From Terrisporobacter othiniensis (GTDB lineage Bacteria > Bacillota > Clostridia > Peptostreptococcales > Peptostreptococcaceae): a stretch of 26,290 nucleotides of DNA. The translations under genes and the position numbers were made by a program. Below are positions 1-8,345 of the stretch, piece after piece. The DNA lies in NCBI RefSeq assembly GCF_000808015.1, contig NZ_JWHR01000016.1, positions 1 to 26,290 on the forward strand, given 5' to 3'. The first letter of the stretch is position 1. The number at the start of each line of letters is the position of its first letter. Under the pieces are notes generated by a model, which worked only from the letters and a program-made list of their open reading frames with translations, had not been told where the DNA came from and ran no database searches.

Positions 1-117
1 GAATAATTTTATACATAAATGTATAATATATATTTAATCCTGAAGGGTTGAATAAAGTATAAATATTAAGTTTTAGTGATTCATTAATTATGAAATCCTT
101 AAGCGAAGAAATTACAT
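1..117. other. Upstream flank, no recognisable gene
   Basis: This AT-rich stretch has stops in the frames I followed and no protein I recognise. It sits immediately before a plus-strand terminator, so it is probably the 3' untranslated end of a transcription unit that lies mostly outside the window. Confidence 0.4.
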
Positions 118-152
118 AAAAAAACTGTCTATTTTTATAGGCAGTTTTTTTT
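118..152 (+). terminator. Rho-independent terminator of an upstream, off-window gene
   Basis: A stem formed by AAAACTGTCT (121-130) and AGGCAGTTTT (139-148) with a short AT loop is followed by a run of T. It reads as a plus-strand intrinsic terminator. No gene for it is visible in the window. Confidence 0.75.
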
Positions 153-229
153 GAGTAACTGGGTTGTCTGAAACTGTAGCGAGGTCACCTAATTTGTAAC
201 ATGAAGTGTTTCGCTGACACGTAACTCAA
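151..229 (+). other. Possible structured RNA or palindromic intergenic element
   Basis: TTGAGTAAC (151-159) can pair with GTAACTCAA (221-229), with one A.A mismatch. It encloses GTGT/ACAC (206-209 with 217-220) and a weaker TGGGT/ACCTA helix (160-164 with 187-191), which suggests a three-way junction. The block is visibly richer in G and C than its flanks. It does not match a riboswitch class I recognise. It lies between a terminator and the first antiporter gene, so it could be a leader element, a small RNA or a dispersed palindromic repeat. Confidence 0.3.
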
Positions 230-314
230 GCGAAGAGAATTTTTTATCTCAATAATTTCTTTTTATTTGAAATTTTATCTTCCTTCCCAAAATAAATATA
301 ATTATTATAAATTT

Positions 315-343
315 TTGTAAATATATAGTTTTTATGGTATCCT
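315..343 (+). promoter_or_regulatory. Possible promoter of the first antiporter gene
   Basis: TTGTAA (315-320) and TATCCT (338-343) are separated by 17 bp and lie about 45 bp before the ATG. The -10 is a poor match, so this is only a candidate. Confidence 0.3.
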
Positions 344-387
344 ATTATATCGACAAAATTATTTTAATTAGATTCGGAGGAATATAT

Positions 388-1335
388 ATGTCATTTTTAC
401 TATTAATTATAGGTTTCTTTTTCCTTATAAAAGGTGCCGATTTATTTGTGGAAGGTGCAGCATCTATAGCTAGAAAATTTAATGTACCTGCAATGGTTAT
501 AGGTCTTACAATAGTCGCAATGGGTACAAGTGCACCAGAGGCAGCAGTAAGCATAACATCATCTTTAGCTGGTCAAAATGATATGAGTGTGGCTAATGTA
601 GTTGGTTCAAACTTCTTTAACATACTTATAGTTCTTGGTGTTTCTGCTATATTGGCAAAACTTCCTGTTCAAAAAGATACTATAAAAAAAGATACACCTT
701 TCTTATTATTTGTTAGTGGATTATTATTGCTATTTAGTCTTGATTTAAGAGTAAATAGAATAGAAGGTCTAGTATTATTAGTTGTATTTGCTTACTTCTT
801 AATAAACACTGTAAAAGGTGCCAAAAATGCTTCTTCAAATTCTATGGCTCAATCTGAAGTAGCTATGGAAATAGAAGTTTCTGAAGAAGTGTCTATGTCA
901 AAAACTATATTATTAAGCATATTAGGTATCTTAGGTATAGTATTAGGTGGAGATATGGTTGTAAATTCTGCTACCGATATTGCAACAGCTTTTGGTATGA
1001 GCGCTAACTTAGTTGGTTTAACTATAGTTGCCGTTGGTACATCTTTACCTGAATTTGTTACTTCTGTAGTAGCTATCAAAAAGGGTGAAACTGAAATAGC
1101 TATAGGAAATGTTATTGGCTCAAATATATTTAATATTTTATTAGTTTTAGGGTTAGCTACAACGATCAAACCAATTGCAATAAGTATGTTAGCTTTAACG
1201 GATATAATATTTATGGTTGCAATAACTGTTCTTTTATACATATTTATGAAAAAAGATAATTCTCTTGTTAAAAAGCAAGGTTTAATATTAATTGCTATTT
1301 ATATAGCATATATGGCTTATACTATTATGAGATAA
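388..1335 (+). CDS. Calcium/sodium antiporter (CaCA family, YrbG-like), copy 1
   Basis: This is a 315-residue, multi-spanning membrane protein of the Ca2+:cation antiporter family. Two alpha repeats are plain: GTSAPEAAVSITSS followed by NVVGSNFFNI near residues 50-85, and GTSLPEFVTS followed by NVIGSNIFNI near residues 225-260. These GTS(x)PE and GSN(x)FNI signatures form the ion site in the family. The acidic loop between the halves (residues about 150-180) varies between the two copies. I chose the ATG at 388 because GGAGG lies at 376-380; the longer in-frame start at 334 has no such site and adds 18 non-family residues. Family members exchange Ca2+ for Na+ at the cytoplasmic membrane, but the ion used here is inferred. 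A paralogue follows in tandem after a terminator-like hairpin, so the two copies are probably transcribed separately. Confidence 0.9.
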   Translation: MSFLLLIIGFFFLIKGADLFVEGAASIARKFNVPAMVIGLTIVAMGTSAPEAAVSITSSLAGQNDMSVANVVGSNFFNILIVLGVSAILAKLPVQKDTIKKDTPFLLFVSGLLLLFSLDLRVNRIEGLVLLVVFAYFLINTVKGAKNASSNSMAQSEVAMEIEVSEEVSMSKTILLSILGILGIVLGGDMVVNSATDIATAFGMSANLVGLTIVAVGTSLPEFVTSVVAIKKGETEIAIGNVIGSNIFNILLVLGLATTIKPIAISMLALTDIIFMVAITVLLYIFMKKDNSLVKKQGLILIAIYIAYMAYTIMR

Positions 1336-1354
1336 AACAACTTAATATAATCTT

Positions 1355-1398
1355 TTTAATAGCTGTCTTACATTTAAAGTTTGACGGCTATTTATTTT
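1355..1398 (+). terminator. Terminator between the two antiporter genes
   Basis: AATAGCTGTC (1358-1367) pairs with GACGGCTATT (1383-1392) and is followed by a short T-rich stretch. The single mismatch is a wobble pair. It probably ends the transcript of the first antiporter gene. Confidence 0.6.
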
Positions 1399-1601
1399 GG
1401 ACAATAGATATATGTAAAATATTAATTAATATATTTTTATAATATATTCAAAATTAATTTTCCCATTTTATTCTTAGGATAATAAAGTATAAAACAAAAG
1501 ATAATATAATGAGTGCTATTTTTTGCAAAATAAAAATAATATTTACATATTATTATGATATTCTAAATTTTATTTATTATAGATTAACAGGAGGAATTAA
1601 T

Positions 1602-2549
1602 ATGTCATTTATAATTCTAATTATAGGCTTCTTTTTTCTTATAAAGGGTGCTGACTTATTTGTAGACGGAACTTCATCTATTGCTAGAAAATTTAACGTG
1701 CCACCTATGGTAATAGGCCTTACTATAGTTGCAATGGGTACCTCTGCTCCTGAGGCTGCTGTTAGTATTACATCTTCACTGGCTGGTCAAAATGATATGA
1801 GTGTGGCTAATGTAGTTGGTTCTAATTTTTTTAATATTTTAGTTGTACTTGGTGTTTCTGCCATATTGGCAAAATTACCTGTTGAGAAAAATACAATTAG
1901 AAAAGATACTCCTTTCTTGATTTTAATCAGTCTACTATTATTACTTTTCGGTATTAACATGAATGTAAGTCGTATAGAAGGAATAATTCTTTTAGTTTTA
2001 TTTGCTTATTTTCTATACTCTACAGTTATGAATGCAAAGAGTACTAGTAGTGAATCTGTAGCCGAAACTGCTACAACAGCTGAATTAGAAGTGGGAGAAG
2101 AAATGGCAATGGGTAAGACTATATTACTTAGCATAATTGGAATTATAGGAATTATATTAGGTGGAGATATGGTCGTAAATTCTGCCACTAATATAGCTAC
2201 CTCTTTTGGAATGAGTGCTAACTTAGTTGGTTTAACTATAGTCGCCATTGGTACTTCTTTGCCTGAATTTGTTACATCTGTAATAGCAGTCAGAAAAGGT
2301 GAAACTGAAATAGCTATAGGAAATGTTATTGGTTCTAATATCTTTAATATACTTTTAGTTTTAGGGTTAGCAGCTACTATAAGTCCTATAAATATAAGTA
2401 TGTTTGCTTTAATTGATATTGTATTTATGTTCGCTATAACTATTCTTTTATATTTCTTTATTAAAAAGTCTAATTCCCTTGTAAGATATCAAGGTATAAT
2501 ATTTATAGTTATATATTTGGCTTATATGACATATACAATTATTCGTTAA
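1602..2549 (+). CDS. Calcium/sodium antiporter (CaCA family, YrbG-like), copy 2
   Basis: This is a second 315-residue antiporter, identical in length to the gene just upstream and nearly identical through both alpha repeats (GTSAPEAAVS/GSNFFNI and GTSLPEFVTS/GSNIFNI). Differences concentrate in the central acidic loop and in the last two membrane segments. The ATG at 1602 is preceded by AGGAGG at 1589-1594; the in-frame extension back to 1509 lacks a ribosome binding site and has no counterpart in copy 1. The pair looks like a tandem gene duplication that has diverged mainly at silent and loop positions. Whether the copies differ in ion preference or regulation cannot be told from the sequence. 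The gene converges on gcvPB, with a long palindromic terminator between them. Confidence 0.9.
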   Translation: MSFIILIIGFFFLIKGADLFVDGTSSIARKFNVPPMVIGLTIVAMGTSAPEAAVSITSSLAGQNDMSVANVVGSNFFNILVVLGVSAILAKLPVEKNTIRKDTPFLILISLLLLLFGINMNVSRIEGIILLVLFAYFLYSTVMNAKSTSSESVAETATTAELEVGEEMAMGKTILLSIIGIIGIILGGDMVVNSATNIATSFGMSANLVGLTIVAIGTSLPEFVTSVIAVRKGETEIAIGNVIGSNIFNILLVLGLAATISPINISMFALIDIVFMFAITILLYFFIKKSNSLVRYQGIIFIVIYLAYMTYTIIR

Positions 2550-2650
2550 GTATAAAATTCATATTCTTCAATATCTTCATTAGTAAGACTTAATTCTTTT
2601 AAGCAGAAGATACATCTTAGATTATTTTCCCGTAAACTTTTCCCTACCAA
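2546..2650 (-). CDS. Possible short ORF or gene remnant with a CxxC motif
   Basis: A 34-codon minus-strand frame ends with a stop overlapping the antiporter stop codon. It contains RCIFCLKELS and then LTNEDIEEYEFYT, which reads like real protein rather than AT noise. The only start candidate in the frame is a TTG at 2648-2650, inside the arm of the palindromic terminator and without a ribosome binding site. It is more likely the tail of a lost gene than an expressed peptide. I do not recognise the family. Confidence 0.2.
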   Translation of the reverse strand: MVGKSLRENNLRCIFCLKELSLTNEDIEEYEFYT

Positions 2651-2700
2651 ATAAAAAAATGACTAGGAAAAATTTTTTCTAGTCATTTTTTTATTTGGTA
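2645..2700. terminator. Long palindromic bidirectional terminator
   Basis: The 22-base arms 2645-2666 and 2679-2700 are perfect reverse complements. The 12 bases between them (G, five A, six T) can pair further, so all 56 bases form one near-perfect palindrome. The arms contain runs of seven A or seven T, giving a U-tract in both directions. It separates the convergent antiporter and glycine-cleavage operons. Confidence 0.9.
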
Positions 2701-2708
2701 TATTAATT

Positions 2709-4157
2709 TTATCTGTTCTTCCAAGTTAAGATAGGTTTCTTTACTGCTCTAGCATCATCAACCCTACTAACTATAGTATTGTGTGGAGCTGATGTTAATA
2801 ATTCAGGATTTTCTTTTCCTTCTTTTGATATTAATTTCATTGCATCTATAAATTTATCTAAAGTTTCTAGACTTTCAGTTTCAGTTGGTTCTATCATCAT
2901 CGCTTCTCTAATTATTAGTGGAAAATAAACTGTTGGTGGATGATATCCATAGTCTAACATTCTTTTTGCTATATCCATAGTATTGTACTCTCCATGAGGT
3001 CCTCTTAATACAAATTCATGTTTACAGATTTCATCTATTGGTAAATCGTAATCTTCCTTTAAATTTTCTTTTAAATAGTTTGCATTTAAAACTGCTATTT
3101 CACTTGCTTTTTTAAGCCCATCTCTTCCCATAGTTAATATATAAGCAAAAGATCTTATCATTACTGCAAAGTTACCATAGAAATTTTTAATTTTACCTAT
3201 AGAGTCTTTTTTATCATAGTTTAGCAAATATTTACCTTTAATTTTTTCGATCACAGGAATTGGTAAATAAGGAATTAAATCTTTTTTTACACCAACTGGA
3301 CCACTTCCAGGTCCACCTCCACCATGAGGTGCAGCAAAAGTTTTATGAAGATTTAAATGAACTACATCAAATCCCATATCCCCTGCTCTAGTTATTCCCA
3401 TTATTGCATTTGTATTCGCACCATCATAGTATAAAAGTCCGCCAGCTTCGTGAACTAGAGCTGCAATTTCCTCTATGTTTCTTTCAAATAATCCTAGAGT
3501 ACTTGGGTTCGTTAACATCAATGCTGCAACTTCATCATTTAATACTTCTTTTAATTTTTCTATATCAACAGCTCCATTTTTAGTTGATTCAACTTCGATA
3601 ATATCAAATCCAGCCATATTTGCACTGGCAGGATTTGTTCCGTGAGCTGAATCAGGAACTATAACCTTAGTTCTCTTTAAATCTCCTCTACTTTCATGAT
3701 ATTTTCTTATCATCATAAGTCCAGTAAATTCTCCATGCGCTCCTGCTGATGGCTGTAAAGTAACTTCATCCATTCCTGTTATTTCGCATAACATTTTTGA
3801 TAAATTGTACATCAGTTCTAGAGAACCTTGAACTGTTTCAATTGGTTGATAGGGGTGAACACTTGTAAATTTACTAAGTAATGCCATATCTTCATTTATT
3901 TTAGGGTTATATTTCATAGTACAAGATCCTAGAGGGTAAAATCCTGTATCCACACCAAAATTTTTATTTGATAATAAAGTATAATGTCTTGCAACATCTA
4001 ATTCACTAAGTTCTGGTAATTCTAGATCTGTTTTCTTTATCATGTTGTGATCTAACATTTCATCTAATTTAAATTCTTCCACATCTAATTTTGGAAGGGA
4101 ATAAGCTTTTCTTCCTTCCTTAGAAATCTCAATTAATAAGCTATTATATTCTTTCAT
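2709..4157 (-). CDS. gcvPB: Glycine dehydrogenase (decarboxylating) subunit 2 (P-protein beta)
   Basis: This 482-residue subunit carries the pyridoxal phosphate site of the split P-protein, which decarboxylates glycine and passes the aminomethyl group to lipoyl GcvH. The PLP lysine is K272 in [17 protein letters not shown]. Other family landmarks are [12 protein letters not shown] (residues about 74-85) and [15 protein letters not shown] (about 169-183). Length and motifs fit a complete GcvPB. The ATG at 4157 lies two bases after the gcvTPA stop, and its GGAGGGG ribosome binding site is inside the last codons of gcvTPA, so the two are likely translationally coupled. The active enzyme needs the P-alpha half encoded in the upstream fused gene. 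Genes for GcvH and the dihydrolipoyl dehydrogenase (L-protein) are not in this window. Confidence 0.96.
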   Translation of the reverse strand: MKEYNSLLIEISKEGRKAYSLPKLDVEEFKLDEMLDHNMIKKTDLELPELSELDVARHYTLLSNKNFGVDTGFYPLGSCTMKYNPKINEDMALLSKFTSVHPYQPIETVQGSLELMYNLSKMLCEITGMDEVTLQPSAGAHGEFTGLMMIRKYHESRGDLKRTKVIVPDSAHGTNPASANMAGFDIIEVESTKNGAVDIEKLKEVLNDEVAALMLTNPSTLGLFERNIEEIAALVHEAGGLLYYDGANTNAIMGITRAGDMGFDVVHLNLHKTFAAPHGGGGPGSGPVGVKKDLIPYLPIPVIEKIKGKYLLNYDKKDSIGKIKNFYGNFAVMIRSFAYILTMGRDGLKKASEIAVLNANYLKENLKEDYDLPIDEICKHEFVLRGPHGEYNTMDIAKRMLDYGYHPPTVYFPLIIREAMMIEPTETESLETLDKFIDAMKLISKEGKENPELLTSAPHNTIVSRVDDARAVKKPILTWKNR

Positions 4158-4159
4158 TT

Positions 4160-6643
4160 TTACATCCCCTCCATAATTCCTATTAATTTATTTATTTCAT
4201 CTACACTTCTTTTTTCAGTCACACAAAGCATTGTACATCCACTTAGTTCAGGGTAATCTTTACCTAAATCATATCCTCCAAGTATATTATTATCTAATAA
4301 TTTTTTATTCAATTCTTCTATTTCTACTGGTGATTTTATAACAAATTCATTAAAGAACTTTCCTTTGAATAATGGTGTAAATTTTCCACCTTCACTTACT
4401 TTTTTAACTGCATAGTGTGATTTTTGCATGTTTTGCATTGCTACTTCTTCATATCCCTTTTTGCCCATAGTTGCCATATAAATCGCTGAGTTTAAAGCGC
4501 ATAATCCTTGATTAGAGCATATATTTGAAGTTGCTTTTTCACGTCTAACATGTTGTTCTCTAGTTTGAAGAGTCAAACAATAACATCTATTACCATTTCT
4601 ATCCACTGTTTGACCAACTACTCTACCCGGCATTTTTCTAATTAAACCTGATTTTATAGCCAAGAATCCTACATAAGGGCCTCCATAATTTAATGCATTT
4701 CCTAAAGGCTGAGCATCTCCAACAGCCACATCTGCTCCTACTTCTCCTGGAGATTTCAATACACTTAAAGTTATTGGGTTTACACTTAATACATACATAG
4801 CTTTTTTAGCATGAGCTATTTGACCAACTTCATCTACATCTTCTATAACTCCAAAAAAGTTTGGGTTTTGAAGTAGTACACAAGCAGTATCCTCGTCTAC
4901 TACTTCTTTTAATTTATTTAAATCCGTCATACCTAACTCTCTATCATAATCAACTTCTACTACTTCACAATTATTAAATTGTAAATATGTTTTTAATATT
5001 TGTCTTGTTTCTGGATGAACTGTTTTTCCTACTACTACTTTTTTACGTTTAGTTTTGGAAACTGCAAGCAAACACCCTTCTACTGCTGCTGTTGCGCCAT
5101 CATACATAGATGCATTTGCTATATCCATTTTTGTAATTTCTGCTATCATTGATTGGAATTCAAATATACTTTGTAATGTTCCTTGACTTATTTCTGCTTG
5201 ATATGGTGTATATGCTGTATAAAATTCGCTTCTTGATGTGATATGTTTTATGATTGAAGGAACATAATGATCATACGCTCCTGCGCCTAAAAAGCAAGTT
5301 AATTCTTCTGTACTTATATTTTTATATGCTATATTTTTTACTATTGTAGCAACTTCTAATTCTGATTTTGATTCTTCTAATTCTAAATCTCTTTTAAGTT
5401 TTAAATTATCTGGAATGTCTGAGAATAAATCATCTATTGAATTTACTTTACATACTTTAAGCATTTTTTCTTCGTCTTCATGTGTTGCTGGTATATATGG
5501 GTATTGTTTATATTCTTCTTTTACTAATTCTGATTTTTTATATTGTTTTTTATAGAAAGGTCTTTTTACTATTACTGCACTTACAAGTTTTTTTCTAACC
5601 TTTACTCCTATTTCAGTTCCAACTTTTGCATAGTTAGAATCTATAATCGCCATACCTATAAATTTATCTAAAGTAGGTGATTTAAGACCTGTAGTAACGA
5701 ATCCTATAACTTTATCATCTACTTCTATTTCATAGCCGCCTCTTATCATTCCTTTACCTTGCATTTCAAAAGCTACTAGCTTTCTTTGTGTTTCTTGTGA
5801 TTTTAAACTAGTTAAAGCATCTTTTCCTAGGAAATTTTCTTTATTTAGTTTTACAAATATTCCAAGACCCCCTTCAATTGGAGATATTTCTTCACTTATT
5901 TCATGTCCATATAGAGGTAAATTCACCTCTGCTCTTAAAGTATCTCTAGCGCCAAGACCTGCTGGTGTTATATTGTCTTTTCCTGTTTCCAAAATATCAT
6001 TCCATATTTTTTCTACAACATTGTTATTGCAATATATTTCAAATCCATCTTCTCCAGTATAACCCGTTCTTGAAACTATGCATTTTTCTCCACAAACAGC
6101 CACATTATTTTTAAATTTATAAAACTCTATATTACTTAAATTTACATCTACTAACTTTGATAAGATTGCTTCTGCTTTAGGTCCTTGTATTGCCAATTGA
6201 CCAATATAATTTGATATATTATTTATCTCTACATCAAATTTTTCACCTTTTTCTTTTATCCATTCAAAATCTTTATCTATATTTCCAGCATTGATTACTA
6301 GTAAATAATTTTCTTCCTTAATCATATAAACTAGTAAATCATCTACTGTCATTCCATTTTCATAACACATCGGTGAGTATATGATTTCTTCTTTTTTCAG
6401 ATTTGTAATATCATTTGTGATTAAATATTGTATAAAGTTAAAAGCATCTTTTCCTTTAACTTCTATCTCTCCCATATGTGAAACATCAAATAACCCTGCA
6501 CTTCTTCTTACATAATCATGCTCTTTGGTCGCCCCTATATACTCTAGTGGCATTTCCCACCCTGCAAATTCAAACATTTTTGCATTCAATTTTTCATGTG
6601 TAGAATATAGCTTAGTTCTTTTTAGTTCCATTACATCCATCAT
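4160..6643 (-). CDS. gcvTPA: Fused aminomethyltransferase / glycine dehydrogenase subunit 1 (GcvT-GcvPA)
   Basis: A single 827-residue ORF joins two glycine-cleavage proteins. Residues 1 to about 365 are the T-protein (aminomethyltransferase, folate-dependent), with [12 protein letters not shown], the Asp in MTVDDLLVY near residue 101, [12 protein letters not shown] and [12 protein letters not shown] charged linker (about 366-381) leads to the P-protein alpha subunit from [15 protein letters not shown] to the end, which lacks the PLP lysine, as expected for this half. Fused GcvT-GcvPA is known from C. difficile and relatives. I chose the ATG at 6643 because a G-rich ribosome binding site (GGGGGGAA, 6651-6658) precedes it at suitable spacing; a second ATG follows immediately. 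Expression is controlled by a glycine riboswitch at 6845-7052, and possibly by a second promoter downstream of it. The product works with GcvPB and an unlinked GcvH. Confidence 0.95.
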   Translation of the reverse strand: MMDVMELKRTKLYSTHEKLNAKMFEFAGWEMPLEYIGATKEHDYVRRSAGLFDVSHMGEIEVKGKDAFNFIQYLITNDITNLKKEEIIYSPMCYENGMTVDDLLVYMIKEENYLLVINAGNIDKDFEWIKEKGEKFDVEINNISNYIGQLAIQGPKAEAILSKLVDVNLSNIEFYKFKNNVAVCGEKCIVSRTGYTGEDGFEIYCNNNVVEKIWNDILETGKDNITPAGLGARDTLRAEVNLPLYGHEISEEISPIEGGLGIFVKLNKENFLGKDALTSLKSQETQRKLVAFEMQGKGMIRGGYEIEVDDKVIGFVTTGLKSPTLDKFIGMAIIDSNYAKVGTEIGVKVRKKLVSAVIVKRPFYKKQYKKSELVKEEYKQYPYIPATHEDEEKMLKVCKVNSIDDLFSDIPDNLKLKRDLELEESKSELEVATIVKNIAYKNISTEELTCFLGAGAYDHYVPSIIKHITSRSEFYTAYTPYQAEISQGTLQSIFEFQSMIAEITKMDIANASMYDGATAAVEGCLLAVSKTKRKKVVVGKTVHPETRQILKTYLQFNNCEVVEVDYDRELGMTDLNKLKEVVDEDTACVLLQNPNFFGVIEDVDEVGQIAHAKKAMYVLSVNPITLSVLKSPGEVGADVAVGDAQPLGNALNYGGPYVGFLAIKSGLIRKMPGRVVGQTVDRNGNRCYCLTLQTREQHVRREKATSNICSNQGLCALNSAIYMATMGKKGYEEVAMQNMQKSHYAVKKVSEGGKFTPLFKGKFFNEFVIKSPVEIEELNKKLLDNNILGGYDLGKDYPELSGCTMLCVTEKRSVDEINKLIGIMEGM

Positions 6644-6697
6644 ATTAATCTTCCCCCCAATATTATATTTTCACATTAAATTACCTTTGCTTGAGAC

Positions 6698-6725
6698 ATT
6701 GTATATACAAATCACTTTATGTCAA
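6698..6725 (-). promoter_or_regulatory. Possible second gcvTPA promoter downstream of the riboswitch
   Basis: On the minus strand a consensus TTGACA (6725-6720) is followed after 16 bp by TACAAT (6703-6698). It lies between the riboswitch terminator and the start codon, so a transcript from here would escape glycine control. The -10 region is embedded in the perfect 12-bp palindrome TTGTATATACAA, which could itself be an operator. Confidence 0.4.
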
Positions 6726-6804
6726 TAACTCAACCCTGACCTTCCCACTCAATACAACAACCTCGCTCTATTAACTAGTTAGAAATTATAACTTCCTTTA
6801 CATT

Positions 6805-6850
6805 AAAAAAGAGGATATGTAGATACTATAAATAGTAGCCACATATCCTC
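6805..6850 (-). terminator. Riboswitch-controlled intrinsic terminator
   Basis: On the minus strand GAGGATATGT (6850-6841) pairs with ACATATCCTC (6820-6811) and is followed by six U (6810-6805). The upstream arm overlaps the 3' strand of aptamer-2 P1 (CAGAG), so the two structures exclude each other. Confidence 0.9.
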
Positions 6851-7052
6851 TGTTCATTTACCTGAAAGTTTTAGTGAGTTTTAATACTCATTTTCTTCGT
6901 CGGTGACTTTTACCAATTAATAAGCAAAGTCTTTCCAGAGTTCCATTAATTTACGATATTTTTGCCTGAAAGTTTCTCTTGAAAATTTAATGGCTATTTT
7001 CAGATTGCTTCTTCGGCCTTTTTACATAAGTAAAAACGTCTCTCGTAAATCT
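6845..7052 (-). ncRNA. Tandem glycine riboswitch
   Basis: Two aptamers stand in series on the minus strand. Aptamer 1 (about 7052-6949) is closed by TTTACGA/TCGTAAA and contains GAGAGACG, GGCCGAAGAAGCAA and ACTTTCAGGCAAAA. Aptamer 2 (about 6944-6845) is closed by CTCTG/CAGAG and contains GGAAAGAC, CACCGACGAAGAAAA and ACTTTCAGGTAAA. These are the conserved blocks of the glycine riboswitch. Because CAGAG of P1 is also part of the terminator arm, glycine binding should prevent termination. This predicts a glycine-ON switch, as is usual for gcv operons. Confidence 0.95.
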
Positions 7053-7079
7053 CATTTGGATTTATTCAATTCTAAAATT

Positions 7080-7108
7080 ATTATATGGAAATTCATTATA
7101 TTTTTCAA
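7080..7108 (-). promoter_or_regulatory. Main promoter of the glycine-cleavage operon
   Basis: TTGAAA (7108-7103) and a perfect TATAAT (7085-7080) are spaced by 17 bp. They lie about 30 bp before the first aptamer, so the transcript would begin just upstream of the riboswitch with a leader of roughly 430 nt. Confidence 0.75.
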
Positions 7109-7526
7109 CTACTTTATTTAAATTTCTTATATTTTTTTTCCTAACCTTATTTTTATTAAAACTCTTAGATAAGAAAATTTAATTATTAAACAAACAAGTA
7201 CCTATAATAATATTATAAGTACTTACATACTACATTAAAAGTTACTTAATTAGAATTAATAAAACTTTTCCAAACAATTCCTACTTTTATAATTTTTAAT
7301 AGTATCCTAAATCCTCGAAATAATTAGATTGTTAATTTTTTCATTGGCAATATAATTAAAATCAGCTATATTCGATATTTTTCAATAAAAAATACACATA
7401 AATATAAATATTTAATTCTAAGTCCATATTATACATAAGACTTTATTAGTTGAAGTTTTCCTTGTATTTTATAAATAGTTCCTTTTTTATATAAATAGTT
7501 CTCTCATTCATCTCTTCACAATAATC
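7109..7526. other. AT-rich intergenic stretch, no gene seen
   Basis: No frame here gives recognisable protein. It contains a 29-bp imperfect palindrome at 7196-7224 (AAGTAC...GTACTT arms enclosing TATAATA/TATTATA). It also holds a short copy (7370-7409) of the sequence found again at 8436-8476 beside the DUF2628 terminator. Confidence 0.5.
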
Positions 7527-7766
7527 TCACCAAATTATTTTACCCTCACCACTTATAACTGTGTATGAACATACCTCTGTATCACTCTTATCGTTATATT
7601 CTCCGTTTACTTCTATTTTTTTAACTGTAAAATATGGTGTCTCTAATCTTTTAAAATTTTCTATTTTTCCTGCTTTATTTTCACACTTATAATCTATCAT
7701 ATCCAAAGATTTTTCTATATGCGTTTCTCTATCCCTTCCCCAGTCATATATTCTAAATGTTTTAAT
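7527..7766 (-). pseudogene. manA: 3' remnant of class I mannose-6-phosphate isomerase
   Basis: An open minus-strand frame of about 75 codons ends with a stop at 7527-7529. It starts abruptly near KTFRIYDWGRDRETHIEKSL, which matches the family stretch around (T)YR(x)YDWGR...HIEKALDVIDF. It continues with TPYFTVKKIEVNGEY and ISGEGKII, which match the C-terminal cupin of type I phosphomannose isomerase. Roughly the first three quarters of a usual 310-320 residue enzyme are missing. The metal site and active site are therefore absent and no enzyme can be made. At its broken end it abuts a plus-strand PHP-phosphatase remnant that is also missing its 5' part, so one deletion probably removed both gene starts. 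The family call rests on motif memory and not on a search. Confidence 0.7.
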
Positions 7767-8304
7767 ATTAAGAGGATGCGAGGCTCTAATATCCTTGATA
7801 CTAATGGAAATATCAATATAGAGCCTTTTGTTATTCCTAGACTAGACTATTTTATTTTGTCATTCCATGAACCTGTTTTCCCACCAAATTCATTAGAAAA
7901 TAATACTAATGCTTTGATAAATGCTATTAATAAAGTTGATAACTTAATAAGTTTAGGTCACCTTGGTAATCCAAATTATCCTATTGATTATGAAAAGATT
8001 ATAAAGTTAGCTGTTGATAAAGATATTTTAATAGAAATTAATAATTGCTCTATTAAGGGTGTTTCTAGAAATGGAAGTGCTAGTAATTGTCAATCTTTGT
8101 AAAAAATATGATGCAAAAATTATACTTACATCTGATGCTCATATTTGTGTTGATATAGCTAATTATGAATTCTCAATAAATACACTTAAAGAAATTGATT
8201 TGCCTAATGAATTAATTATAAATGAGCCTTCAAAGCTAGTTTCTTATTTTCATAGCAAAGGCAAATTAGATGATTTTACTTTATCTGATTTAGAAAATCT
8301 ATAA
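7765..8304 (+). pseudogene. Remnant of a PHP-domain (YcdX-like) phosphatase
   Basis: Three frame segments together spell the C-terminal two thirds of a YcdX-type PHP hydrolase: LRGCEA (frame from 7768), then NILDTNGNINI...HEPVFPP...SLGHLGNPNYPIDYEKI...EINN (frame from 7788), then NLCKKYDAKIILTSDAH...FSINTLKEIDLPNELIIN (frame ending at 8302-8304). The first break is explained by a duplicated CT at 7784-7787. The second is a frameshift near 8083-8098. The N-terminal metal-binding HxH motif is absent, while the later H and DAH ligands remain. Intact relatives are about 240 residues. The gene is dead: truncated once and frameshifted twice. It diverges from the manA remnant at the shared broken end. 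Confidence 0.8.
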
Positions 8305-8345
8305 TATAATACTCATTTTTCTTCAAATAATCTATTTATAAATAA

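Noticed and set aside
334..387. Longer N-terminus for the first antiporter (start at 334)
   Set aside because: It has no ribosome binding site and is not shared with the paralogue, while the ATG at 388 has GGAGG and matches the family start.
849..1241. 130-codon open frame antisense to the first antiporter
   Set aside because: It mirrors a conserved gene, has low-complexity composition and no ribosome binding site, and a similar antisense frame exists in the paralogue simply because the sense sequences agree.
1509..1601. 31-residue N-terminal extension of the second antiporter
   Set aside because: The extension is AT-driven with no ribosome binding site. The ATG at 1602 has AGGAGG and gives the same length as copy 1.
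7196..7224. 29-bp imperfect palindrome (AAGTAC...GTACTT)
   Set aside because: It has no clear U-tract and no neighbouring start codon. It may be a chance AT palindrome or a relic terminator, which is too weak to list as a functional site.
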